From Tanytarsus gracilentus (Eukaryota > Arthropoda > Insecta > Diptera > Chironomidae): a stretch of 64,000 nt of DNA. The position numbers and the translations under genes were made by a program. The stretch is taken from positions 1,488,001 through 1,552,000 of the forward strand of contig JAXRKN010000040.1 in NCBI GenBank assembly GCA_038502055.1. The letters are read 5' to 3'. How positions within the stretch are numbered: position 1 is the stretch's first letter; each line of letters begins with the position of its first letter. Positions 13,301-25,400 of the stretch are shown here, one piece after another. The notes below the pieces were generated by a model that made no database searches, was not told the origin of the DNA, and saw nothing but the letters and a program-made list of their open reading frames with translations.

Positions 13301-16300
13301 ACAAAAATTCATAACTTTATAGCTGTAGTGCTCACAAAAGTTATGTCACTTTGGAATTTTAAGGCAAGCGCAATTTTTATATGACTCAATTCGTGAAAAT
13401 TTCCCTCATCACCAAATCAGTCAACTTCAATAAAATGTTAAACGCTTCGAAGCGAAAAACCTGCTGATAAATTCATTATATTTTGTGTGTTGTCGTGTTT
13501 TGACATTTCAGTTAGGTGATTTTCAAATGTGATTAGTTTCCGTGATGGAAGGAATTAATGTCCGAGCATTTTGAATATGGTGAAAATTAAAGCGAAAATG
13601 TAATCTAAAAATGGATAATTAACATTAAAAAGGAACCTTTTTCGCTTAAAGTGAGCCGACAACCATCGCTCTTCGTTGCTTTTTATGGGCCTCAAAATGC
13701 TTTATGGCTCTGCCAAGTTGAGTTCGAAAAAAAAAGTTTTTTTTACGAGAACAATAGAAAATGTGAATATCAACAAAAGGAGCTGCAAACTATTTTTTTT
13801 CTCTAGTACCTACTCACACATAAAACATATATAATGGAAAATTCATGGACTTCACAGAGTAAAGCATATTGTGGACGCATGAAAAATTTTCCTTTCCATA
13901 TTTGAGATTAAAACTTTTTCATTCTCACTCCGATTTTGAGATTGAGTGAAATGTGAAACCGAGCAAACAAAAAATAAACATTGACGAGTGATGAAGGAAG
14001 GAAAAGAAGAAAAATCCACAGACTTAAAGTTTTATTTGCTGTTCGAGAGGGGCTGGACACTTTATAAGAAATCTTTATTTTAAGAGTTAATGATAATAAT
14101 AAACAACAAAATATTAATTTTATGAAAGTATGACTGACTATGAGCGACGACAAGGAAAAAGTTTGATTTTTTCGCCAATTTCAAAATAAAAATAATATGC
14201 ATTAATCCACCGCAGTAGCCGCGAGAAAATTTTTTTCTTTAATTAGGGCAATTGGTGGAATGAACAAAAAACAGCACCAAATAAAAGTTTTAATTTTGTT
14301 CAACCGTCGCCTCACAATTTTTGCAATTTTGCAACAGCGACACAGTGGATAAAAATTGTAAGCAAGATTACAATAATTAAAACTTTTTTTGCGAATCAAA
14401 AAACTTTATTTCTCCATTTTTCCGCTGCTGAACATTGTCTGATAAGGAGCTAGCAGCTTTTCTCTTGTTCATTTATTTAGTTGAAAAATTGCAGTAAATA
14501 ATTCACAGCAGCACTAAACTTCATTAAGATTGTCTCATGGCCATGAAAATAACCGACAACAGGGATGAGAGAGTGAGGTTGAAGGATGAGGTCAAATTAG
14601 ATATTCAAATTTTATTGATTTAATCACAAACAACAAAGTGCCTCGCCTCGTTAGCATAAACAACACAAAATTCATGTGCTTACATTTAAGTCACTTTCTT
14701 CTAAAGCGGAAAACTTAATTTTTATCATGCCATATTTATTTTAAAAAATTTAAATGACCACACATGCCATCAAAATTTAAATTTTTGCTAAATTAAAGCT
14801 TAATAATTTATCATCATACTCCCATGTGAGACAGAGAGGAAATGGTTATTAAATTGTGACCACAGCATGATGGTCATACATCATAAAGTTTTGTGTTTAA
14901 CACTTTCATGAATATATTAATTATAAATCACCATTCACGAATGATTTCTAAACTGCGTGAGATTAAATCATGCGAAAAAATCCTTTTTCGAGGATGATAA
15001 ATCATTAAAGCAAATTAATTGCTAGTTCACGCCGTTTGAGGAATTAAAATGCATGCATTGAGGCAATCATTCATAATATCTATCCGACATAGTCCGAGCT
15101 TTATATGTTTCACATAAAAAACTTTTCTAAATGCATGTTCTATATACGGAAAATAATGAGAAATGTTTGCGAATGAGGAAATATTAATTATCAAAACTCA
15201 AACAAACAACAACAGCAGCAATATTGCATATATTTAGATACATGCGGGGGCTTTTGATAATCAAATCTAACATTCCGTATGCAATAATCCTGCATTGTTT
15301 GATTATATGAAAATGCTCTTCTCTCATGATGCATAATGCACACACATTGTGATGTGTGTGTGTGTGTGTGTGTGTGTGTGGTATAAAATGGCAAAAGTTT
15401 AATTTATTTTGTATCATAGAGAGAGAATGTGATGTATGCGGTTAAAGAAGAAGAAAATTTTCCACACAAACAATATCATGAAAATTGTTTTAATTTTAAA
15501 TTAAATTCAACGTATACACGTTATTTCCTTGGACTAAATAAAATATTCATTAGAAATGAATACAAACTTGGTTATAAATAAATCGATATTGATATTCAAT
15601 TCGAAATTGAATCTTGAATGAAATATTTAGTCTGAACTTTGTAATATTTTGTTGTTTTAAAATGTACCTAAATAAATTATATAATTTCTAAAGCTTTCTC
15701 TTTCCTCCCTTCAACGAATAAATTTTAAATCCAATTTTCTACCTTATAAATCAATCAATCAATCATCTACGATAATTTCTTGTCTTGCTTTCGCTCATAA
15801 ACTTTATGCTTTATATTAAAACATCAATATTGTCGTAGCATATTATTAATTAAGATTCATTAAATTTCAAGACAAACGCCTATCAATATTCAGAGAGAAC
15901 ACGAATTATAATTATTAGACTTTGTAATAAGACGATTTGTAAGGTAATCATTATTACCTCAATTATTCATCACTCGAGTGAGTGATTAATTTACTTTAAC
16001 AATTTTCTATGACAGAAATGAATTGAAAGAAGTTGAATTAAAAATTTTAAAGTGTGCCATACTCGACAAACCACCGTTTAAAAACACAAAATATTAGTTT
16101 TTGCATGAGAAACTTTTTCACCTAATTTAAATTTTTCTCTATTTGGTCGACCAAAATTTATTCAAACTTTTTCTACACGATAATCGAGAACTCGACTCTC
16201 CTTAGGCAAGACTAATGCTGACAATTATGTATTAATCCTTTTTGGATAGACGCCAAGCTCCATATGAACTCTTTCACATAGAAAATGAACAAACGACGAT

Positions 16301-18714
16301 CTGATAACAAGGCCACAGAAAAAATGCTCATGTGTGATAATTGCTAAGGATTTAATGGTTAATTAAACTATATTTTTTGATTATCAAAATTTATCTGATT
16401 TTTTTCCCCTGTTGAATTTAAAAAGGACATTTGTAAATAATCTCAAAACTGTTTTAAATTAAAGTTCAAAAAGCATAAATAAAGACAAGTTTTGCGTTGC
16501 AATTACCGTCTCCTATTAACATAATGATATGAATATCTACATCTGAATGAATCACTCTTAAGTGACTGGAAATGATAAAAAGTGCGCATGTCTTTAGTAC
16601 AATCATCTGGACGAGAATGAGGTAGTAGAATTTTCCAGAGAATATCAACAAAATAAACTGAATTTATCAACTCTCAACAACGTGCACACTCATTTAATGA
16701 GAGCGAGAAAAAATGCTGCAAATTTCGATTTTTTTTTCGCTCACATTTAATATAAAACAATTACGGTTTGATATCAGATGGCACACACACGCGCTCCACA
16801 CAGAAAATTTCTTAATCCATGAGGATTATTCTCACTCATTCTCTTTTTACCCATTCCGGCAACATATCATCAGTGATAGCAGACGCTTTTCAACATATGG
16901 TTGTTATCCTCTCTCTCTCGCTCACTCTGCTCACAATGGCTTAATTAATTGTGTCTGAAACATTTGGCGGGACCATCCAGACGATTGATTTATTTTCGTG
17001 TGAACAGTAACTGCAAGCAGAAAAAGCTTTTCAACAATTATACAAAAAAATGTCAATGATGGAGAATTTTATCTGCAAGGCAAGGGTTCAACACTTTGAT
17101 ATAATCAAAACTTATAAAGGACAAAATGTGTTCTAGCCCCTGTTTAAAATTAATTTAAAATTATTTTTTGTTAAATATCACTCTGACACCCTCAAGCAAA
17201 CTTCCGCCACAAATGCCCTTTAAAAAAATAAAATCTCTCTTTTCAATTTCTGTTTTTCAATTCACGTAGCATTGATGAAAACTCTGCTGCAAATGATATT
17301 GATCAATAATTTTTCCCATGAGGGTGAAATGAGTCAGTGAATCGTGAATTTAATTCGAATCCTAAATCATGCGAAAAGAATTTTCAAATGCATATCTGAT
17401 GAGTGATGAAGGAGGAGAGAAGGTGTAGCCTAAAGCTCTGCTGTACATCGGTTCACGGTTTCACAAATTCCGTGCCGCGAAACATTTTTTGCTAAAGGCA
17501 CTGATAATATGTTTCAGCGCTCGCAGGAGAAAAATTTCTTTAGCGTGAGCTTCGACGTGATCATCATAATATTTTCGCATCCAATCCACGAAGTGCTTTA
17601 ATGATTTACGATATGATGAGGCGAGAACGCGTGAGGAGTGCGAGAAACACTGACACAAAATTTTCGAGGCATACCACAAAAAAAGTTTAGCGTGGATTGC
17701 CATCGAAATAATTTACACAGAAAAAAGTTATTTTTTGGATGCTTTTGGCGGTTTTGTGAAAACAATATCAATAAAAAAATATTCACATTGAAAAGGTGGC
17801 ATTCGGAGTGAGATGGATGGAGGTGAGGGTAACAGGTGAACATTATTGCCCAAAAAAATAAAAGTTTTAAAATATTCGGAGGGTTTTCTTCTCTTCAACG
17901 AAGAAGTTTTTAACTTTATAGCCGAGTGGATCTCATTTTTATAAATGGGCGTGATTCATCCATAAATTACATTTTTAGACGAGCGAAAAAACTTTAGAGA
18001 GAGTTTTTATCTTTTTGTCTTTAAATTGGGAAGAGACAAATTTTTAATTATTAGGTTAATAAATATGTCATGACTGAACTTATGGATTATGCCAACCTCA
18101 TATCCTTTAAAATATGTGTATACACTTTTGCGTGAAATTTCTCTATTTTCCTACCACCACACCAAGGCAATTTGTCTACTTCATGTCAAAACAACACTTT
18201 ATGACTAACGCAGCATTCTGTTGCTTCTTTTATAGTTGTTATATGCGTCTTAGGGAGAACATTTCGAATCAATTTAAAATTCACCCCTCTAAATTTTCAT
18301 TAAAATAATAGTCAGCAAACTTATTTAAAAATGCTTCGAAATTTTTTCCTTCAAGTAAGTCGTCATGTTTTCATAATAGCCAATATTTGTCCAATTTTGA
18401 GGTTGTTTCCCCTTTTGTCGCAATTTCAGCTTTTGCATTCCTTTATTACCATCAATTGCGACAATTTTCCATCATTACATTTCTTGTTTAAATATTTGCG
18501 GAAACATCTTCATCTTGCCGAGGATTATTTTGCTTTGCCTTGTAGTTGAGTTTAATTTAAAAAAAGTTTATCCTTTGCAATGCATTTTTCAGCATCTTTT
18601 TTTGCTCATCAAAGCATGAGATGGAAAAACTCTAAAATTGCATTTTTTACAATTACCTCAACTCTATAAGGGAGTTAAGCGATTGCTACAAAATAACTAA
18701 AGTGTAAAATTATG
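7340..18714. other. Gene-poor AT-rich noncoding stretch
   Basis: No gene can be supported. Open frames (up to about 80 codons) lack domains and paired splice sites. The sequence is poly-A/T rich with small GA/CT tracts (for example near 11,400). A TG dinucleotide run at 15,353-15,380 is listed separately. The stretch may be intergenic or part of a long intron of a gene with exons outside the window. Confidence 0.55.
15353..15380. repeat. (TG)14 microsatellite
   Basis: A perfect run of about 14 TG units. It explains the His/Thr-repeat reading frames on the opposite strand at 15,184-15,417, which are therefore not taken as genes. Confidence 0.9.
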
Positions 18715-19757
18715 ATGCGCTAGAAGTACGCAAGAGCTTTGATAAATTCAAATTGAATTTAAAAATTAGAGTTGGATATTCCCAACACCTGGGAAATTCC
18801 CAACTCCTGGGAAATTCCCAACTCCAGGGAAATTCCCAACTCCTGGGAAATTCCCTATACCTGGGAAATTCCCAACACCTGGGAAATTCCCAACACCTGG
18901 GAAATTCCCAACACCTGGGAAATTCCCAACACCTGGGAAATTCCCAACTCCTGGGAAATTCCCAACACCTGGGAAATTCCCAACTCCTGGGAAATTCCCA
19001 ACTCCTGGGAAATTCCCAACACCTGGGAAATTCCCAACACCTGGGAAATTCCCAACACCTGGGAAATTCCCAACTCCTGGGAAATTCTCAACTCCTGGGA
19101 AATTCTCAACACCTGGGAAATTCTCAACACCTGGGAAATTCTCAACACCTGGGAAATTCCCAACACCTGGGAAATTCCCAACACCTGGGAAATTCCCAAC
19201 ACCTGGCAAATTCCCAACTTCTGGGAAATTCTCAACTCCTGGGAAATTCCCAACACCTGGGAAATTCCCAACACCTGGGAAATTCCCAACACCTGGGAAA
19301 TTCCCAACTCCTGGGAAATTCCCAACACCTGGGAAATTCCCAACTCCTGGGAAATTCCCAACACCTGGGAAATTCCCAACTCCTGGGAAATTCCCAACAC
19401 CTGGGAAATTCCCAACACCTGGGAAATTCCCAACTCTTGGGGAATTCCCAACTACTGGGAAATTCCCAACACCTGGGAAATTCAAATTGAAATTAAAAAC
19501 TTGAGTTTGGAAATTCAAATTTAATTTAAAAATTAGAATTGGGGAATTTCTAACTCTGATAAATTTAAAAATTAGAGTTGAAAAATTTCATAAAACATAA
19601 AAAGTTTTGGTATAAAGTATTTTTTTAAAAGTCTCGTATAGGTCTCGTGAAGTACCCAAGACTTTTTTGAAAATTTTAAAATGTCCATAACTCAAAAACT
19701 AAGGGGTGTCAAATTTCAAACCAATCTGAAAAAAGCTCTTGCGTACTTCTTGCGCAT
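18715..19757. mobile_element. Inverted-repeat-bracketed element carrying a minisatellite (MITE/foldback-like)
   Basis: A 26-bp inverted repeat with one mismatch brackets the region: left arm 18715-18740 (core AGAAGTACGCAAGAGCTTT) and right arm 19732-19757 (its reverse complement). Between them lie the 18-bp tandem array and a right-hand spacer. A third, diverged copy of the terminus in the left orientation starts at 19649 (GAAGTACCCAAGACTTTTTT), making a 102-bp inner inverted-repeat unit 19649-19750. A related element lies at 30306-30442. No transposase frame is present, so if mobile it would be non-autonomous. Family is not recognised; whether the outer arms are true terminal repeats or pieces of two neighbouring elements cannot be decided from one locus. 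Confidence 0.55.
18773..19484. repeat. 18-bp minisatellite, about 40 tandem copies
   Basis: The consensus unit is GGGAAATTCCCAACWCCT, where W is A or T and splits the copies into two common classes. Eighteen is a multiple of three and the unit lacks stops in several frames, so long frames open on both strands (NSQHLG/NSQLLG repeats and their shadows) without implying coding. Local variant spread is visible: five consecutive units around 19,084-19,147 share TTCTCAAC in place of TTCCCAAC. Units near the right end are more diverged, as is usual for arrays that grow by slippage or unequal exchange. Both flanks carry the same degenerate AT-rich motif (TTTAAAAATTAGAGTTG at about 18,757 and 19,563). 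Confidence 0.97.
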
Positions 19758-22134
19758 AAATTAATGAACTTTAGTCGGAGAGAAAAAAGTTTTTAATCCA
19801 CATTCCAACAGATCGAGAGAAAAATAAGCAAAAATAGTTTAAACCCAAACAAACAAAAGGATCAGACACAAAAAAGGGACTGTTTGGCTTTCGTAGGTCG
19901 TGAAAAGTCTTTTTGAGGTTTGTTGAAAGCTTAAGTGAAATTTTCATTTAATTAAAAAGTTTTAGTTGATTTTTTTAAATTTCTAAAAATAAAAGTTTTA
20001 TGGTAAAACCCAAAAACTCATTTACATTTTATCCCTTAAATGTCACCCATAAAAAATTTTGCTCCGAAGCTGTAATCCAACTAAAATAATATAAAAAGAG
20101 TTAAATCAAAATGTCAACACACACACAAAAAGCTAAAATTAAAAGCATTTTGTGTAAATCTGCACTCTCTCACTCGAAAGTCACACACATAAAGCAAAAC
20201 GACACCAACAGCAAAAAATAGTTGTTGAAAGTTCAAAAAACAAATTTTTGAATGAGAGAGAGAGAGAGAAAAGCAAACACGAGTCGAATGTGCTACTTGA
20301 AATTCAAATCTCGATTGAAAATAAAGTGTTTCTGTTGAAAGTTTTAAAACAGCAGTAGCATTAGCATCATACGTGCATCTCTTTTGCACTCACTCCTGTG
20401 TGTGCAAGCCACATTGACAGTCAGCGGAGAACGCTTGAGGGGGTGAAGAAAACTTTAAACAAAATACTTAGGAAACTTTTTTTTTATTAGAAAAGGAAAT
20501 CTGAGGAAATTTTCATCATCCTTTGACTTTAAAAGAGATGATATGTCGGGACTTGAGTGCAAATATCAAAATCAAAAAAACATCTCTCGTCTATATTTAT
20601 GCTTTTTCAATCCGTCATAATTCGACAACTCAAAGCGATTTTCCTCCGCATCTGCTCAGGCGGAATGTTGTAGAGCTGTCATCATAATTTCAATATTTTT
20701 TCACATGCAAGCAGCTGCATCATCTCTCTCTGTACGACAACGACAGCGCGCATAGAAAATTCCAAATGGAAGAAATGACATGCAAGAGAATGTGCAATAA
20801 TTTCTCAATATTTCAAGAGAGTTTATCATATTCCGAGGCTCTCTATACATAAGGAAGAACATTTGCATACATGCGATACCAATTTTCCTCTGACATGCTT
20901 CAAAATGCATTAGTGATTTTTGCATATTTTTTGCACCAAACTTTACTTTTAAGAAATAAAAATTTTCCACTCAATAAATCATATTTTTCGCCGAGCAGAA
21001 AAAGCGAAGAGCAAAAGCTTGAGTGAGAAATTTATCTCGAGAGATAAAAATTCATGGAAAATAACAAGAAGAAAGAATTATCATTTCATATTTTACATTT
21101 TTTTCATCACTAAAAAATTTTAGTGTAAGAATGAAATGCATGCAAGTGGCTTGGTATGATGATAATAAGGGAAGCGGATCAAAACCGCACAATAAAACTA
21201 AAAAATTCTATGGTACAACGGAAAATTCTCTATTTTTTTGCCATGCAAGAGAGCATGTGCTCATCAAAATCAATTTCCTTCTTCTTGATAGGATAGTTGT
21301 GGCTTTCATGATGATCCAAGGAAGTTTTTTTGCTTTTTAGAAATTAAAAAAATGATTTTTAGCAATTGAAAAATTAATTAATTTTTTGCTCATTACAAAA
21401 ATCAAATATTGCAATCCCTTGAAAACCCATACAATGTACGCATCGTTTCTCTCAATGACGTCGTTAGCAAGGTAGTAGAAACTCAATAGCGTTGAAATGC
21501 ATTGGAGAAATTAATAAAAGCAACACAAAACCACTGAACAGAAATTAATTTAATGAAATTAAAAAAATCTCATAAATGCTAGGCTTATGAGAGAGAGAGA
21601 GAGTGAGCTGAAAGGAAAAATCATCTCGTGTGCTCTCATGACAACGACGATATAGCAGACGCTGGCAATATAATCGCATACAATTGAAATACCTTCTCTT
21701 GGCAATTGAGGCATAAATAAAAATTAAGGTAGATGCGAAGGTTGATGGAGCATACTTGAGCAGATGAAAAAAAGGTATTTATTGCCTCACTTGGAATTTC
21801 ACCTGAATGAATTTCAATTTACTGATAAAAATTTTTAAATATTTTTTCTCGAGAGATTTTTCACATAACATTTCAATTTCCTTAACACACGCGAAGACGA
21901 TGCAAGAAACTTTTCTCTCCAAGGGAAAGAGATTCAATCAAATTTGACATCTACAAAGTGTTTTGATTTGCTTTTAAAAATATTATCATCCCTTTTTCTC
22001 GACACGTCTCTTCTTTATTTTCCAATTTTACATGTGAAGATGACTTAATTCATCAAAAATATAAAAAAGTTATTAGGATCGATGATGCTTGAAATGAGCT
22101 GAACAAGGATGCTATAATATTTTACCGCATTGAG
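19758..22134. other. Noncoding AT-rich stretch
   Basis: No gene supported. GA runs occur at about 20,254-20,269 and 21,589-21,604. Open frames up to about 90 codons have no domain and no splice partners. Confidence 0.55.
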
Positions 22135-22407
22135 ATGTTGAAAATTTATGGATTTTTCATTCGACTCGTTACACTTACACAATATCCAGCATCAAACGGT
22201 GAGAGAGAGAACACGACGGTATGCATGAGACTATTGAATGAGATGAGGGAGAATAATGGATTGGAGGATGTTGAACATATTTTACATTCATACAGAACTC
22301 AATTTGTATCTTACAATACATCATACAAATTAGCAATGTTTCCTATGATGCATAACGAGCACAGAAACCCAAGCAAAAAATGCTACATTAACCCTCATCT
22401 CAATTCT
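22135..22407 (+). pseudogene. Decayed Ty3/gypsy-type integrase fragment
   Basis: The frame reads a stretch resembling the end of the retroviral-type integrase core and what follows it: a MLKIYGF segment at the position where gypsy integrases have a FLKxNGI-like segment, then YPASNGERENT, matching the YHPxSNGxAEr signature, then about 35 residues on HSYRTQF with NTSYKLAMF and NEHRNP, matching the YRt...TGxsPaxLmfgRxxRtP region. The catalytic Asp residues upstream are not visible, the frame is cut off by a stop shortly before it, and no reverse transcriptase or LTR was found nearby. This is a family-level match by eye and the copy is clearly not functional. Confidence 0.6.
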
Positions 22408-22410
22408 TGA

Positions 22411-25400
22411 TTTTTTCCTCATTGCAGAAAACACACAAAAATGATATTTTAAATTGCGCTTTTGTTTTACCGCTGTGTTGCTGCTGCTGCTCATCCTCAT
22501 CATCTTCTCATTTCGCTCTCTCACTCCAGCGCATTAAAAGACGTTTAATTTCTTGGTTGGTTGAGTTTGGTAAGTAAAAGCAACAATTTGCATAAATTCT
22601 AAAAGTCAAATTACAATGTACAACGCGCTCAAAAACGTTAAATTAACATTTAACTTTTACCATCACCTTGTGTATTATGTTACTTTTTTATACTTTTTCT
22701 TTTAGGCAGTCAGACAGGGCATTTGCTATAAAAATATTTTTGTTGCTTGAAAACCTTTTTTTTTGTGAAAAAGTCAAATCACATCCACAAGTGGTTCTTC
22801 TTGATTTTTTTAAATTCTTTTGTAATGAGTGCCCTCAAAAATTTCAATCATCTTACAAACTGTTTCAACTTGAGATCTCTCGAGATTGTTCCCAACTCAC
22901 ACAAAATTAGAGAATTATAATTTCGAATGACTATGGAGAAATCTTTCGGCAAAAAAGTTTCACCCCTCAGAGAGCGAATGACGACACACTTTTTTCGCCT
23001 CAACTTTTACCAACAATTTAAATAATCATTCGATGCGCATCGTAAATGATGAAAAAATTCCTTGTGACATCGCATGAACGAGAAAGGAGCAAAAAAGTTA
23101 CAACGAACGGTAATCGATGGGAGCGACATAAAGATATGTAGAATCCTTACAGCAGGTAAGCACATAAAATGAAGAATAAAATATGAGAAAGTAAGAGTGG
23201 AACCTTTTGAGCTTAATTGCCTAGAAATAATTTCTATTGCCCGCTTGAGTATACACCAAGCACATCTGATATTTTTGCAACATGAATCCAGTCGAGCCAT
23301 TCGCGTCTTTTATGCTTGAGACAATTTTCAATTTAAATTATTCTGTACGTGATGTTAAAAAAGTCAATTTACGAAGAGTTTTAAAATGGAATTAAATAAA
23401 AATAAATTTTCAAATCGAGGGACATTGTAAAAGGAGAGCATAGAATGTTAAGTTAATGCTCATCTTCATTGTCCACCTTTTTTCTCTCCATCTAATGAAA
23501 GGTTGAAAAGTTCCTGAAAGTTTTTCACTCTCTGTAACACTCAAAGGACATGATGGGAGGAAAGTTCTGCTGACACAAACTTTTTCATTTAAAATTATCC
23601 TTACAGCGTCGAAGAGAGAGTGTGGAAGTTTTTTTAAAATAATAATGATATCACAATTTTATAAAAAAGGTCTTGAAATTTATTGCGTGCGAAAGCAATT
23701 TTATGGAGCAAACGCAAAAGTTTTGATAACCGAAAAAAGAAAGAATGCTCCATTAATGTGTGTTGCAACAGGACAAAGTTTTTAAAGCAATTATTGTATG
23801 GAGGAAGATAAATTTATAGTAATGTTGTGTCTTAACAACAAACAGCAATACAAGAGCAATAACGAGAAAGTGTCCTTGCGTAAAATTTTGAGGCTTGAGA
23901 AATTTCATAAGGAAGAGTTGTAAGAGCTTTTGAAAGTTAAATTGAAATTGTCAAAAAAATTGACAAAAAATTCTTGAGAAACTTCTACGCAATTCATGGC
24001 GACACCAGCAATCCAAATTTAATGAGCACAATAACCATGAAAATAATCGTGCAATTCAGTTAAGCTCACAAAGAAAAATAAATTTAATTTGACTCCTGGT
24101 ATTTGTGTGTATTATAATTCATGTTTTAATGCCAATGAAAAAACTTTTTTCTCCCCACAGAAACTGTCAAAGTTTTTATGAAAATAAACGCTTTTGATGT
24201 CTCGAATCATTATGAAGTTTATCGAGTTGGAATTCAAACATGAAAAATAAATTGGAAAATTATATAAAAATGTAGTTTCACTCGATAAAGTTTGTTTTAT
24301 GCTTCAAAAAGCGAGAAAATAAAAATTTCATGCATTTTCCATGATCCACTGCATTTTAAATAAATTCTATATATGCGAGATAAAAAATCGTGGAAAAATT
24401 CGCGTCGAATAGAAAAATTTTAAGGATATAAATTGAAAATAAAATTTTAAAAATTGTTTTTAGAAAAATGTCTGCACTTGGAATTCAAACCCTTTAACTC
24501 CAATCAAACTTGACGCGATTTTCCTCTTTCGGATGAACAAGAGCAATGAAAAATTCTGTTTGCTTTAGCAGTTATTTTATTTATTTTAATAGTTTTAAAA
24601 GTACTTTTCTCCCCATATTTACCTCTCACTCAACCCTCATGTACAACTATAAATATTTTGTTCAATATCACAAAAAAAATTGTTTCGTGCTTCCTTTTGC
24701 TTTCAACCGAAAATATGTTGAAATTGTATTCACATGCAGGCTTTATTTGAATAAGCTTAAGGAAATGGAAAATGGTGCGGCAAAAAAAAGGAGTAAAATT
24801 TCCTTTTTGATTTTTTGCTTTCAAAAATGAAACTTTTCGAGATAAAAGAAATGCGTTCGCAAAGGAAATTCCTTAACATGCTTTTTGCATAGTTGAGGAA
24901 ATTTCTTTTCAATCTTCCTGAAGGAGCAAAAAAGTTTCCTACAAGCTTATCATGCTTTTGTGTCATAATGCAAATATGAAATGTTGTATATTGCATTTAA
25001 TCAGCTCCAAACATTATAAAAAAGAAATTTCCGCAACAATTTTTCTATTTCACATGGAAAAGAACGGAGATGCCTGAAGTGAATAAGGAAAAAATCTTCA
25101 ACTAACTTTTTTTATTTTATGTTTAAAGCATCATATAATTTCATGATGATGAAAGAGAGAAATTTTCTTTCTAAGATCCTTCATGTATTAAGTTGAGAGT
25201 CTCAAAAAGGCAAATGCGGTTTTCATTCATCTCAAAAAAACATTCAGATGAGCTTAATTAAAGCTTTTATAGAACGTCTAGAAATAGTTAAGATGAAAAT
25301 GAAAAAGTTGTAATTCAAGGGGTGAAAGTTTATTTAATAAAATTTTATTCACTAAATTTTGAATTCTAAAATATTTCATTCTTTGGATTTTCTGTCATTT

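Noticed and set aside
15184..15417. Minus-strand frames with Thr-His repeats
   Set aside because: Direct translation of the (TG)14 microsatellite.
18773..19484. CRISPR-like array
   Set aside because: Units are contiguous with no unique spacers, and the genome is eukaryotic. This is a minisatellite.
18753..19524. Long frames on both strands through the 18-bp repeat (up to 250 codons of NSQHLG-type repeats)
   Set aside because: Frames are open because the unit is 18 bp and stop-free. They appear in several frames and both strands with no signal peptide, splice structure or non-repeat domain.
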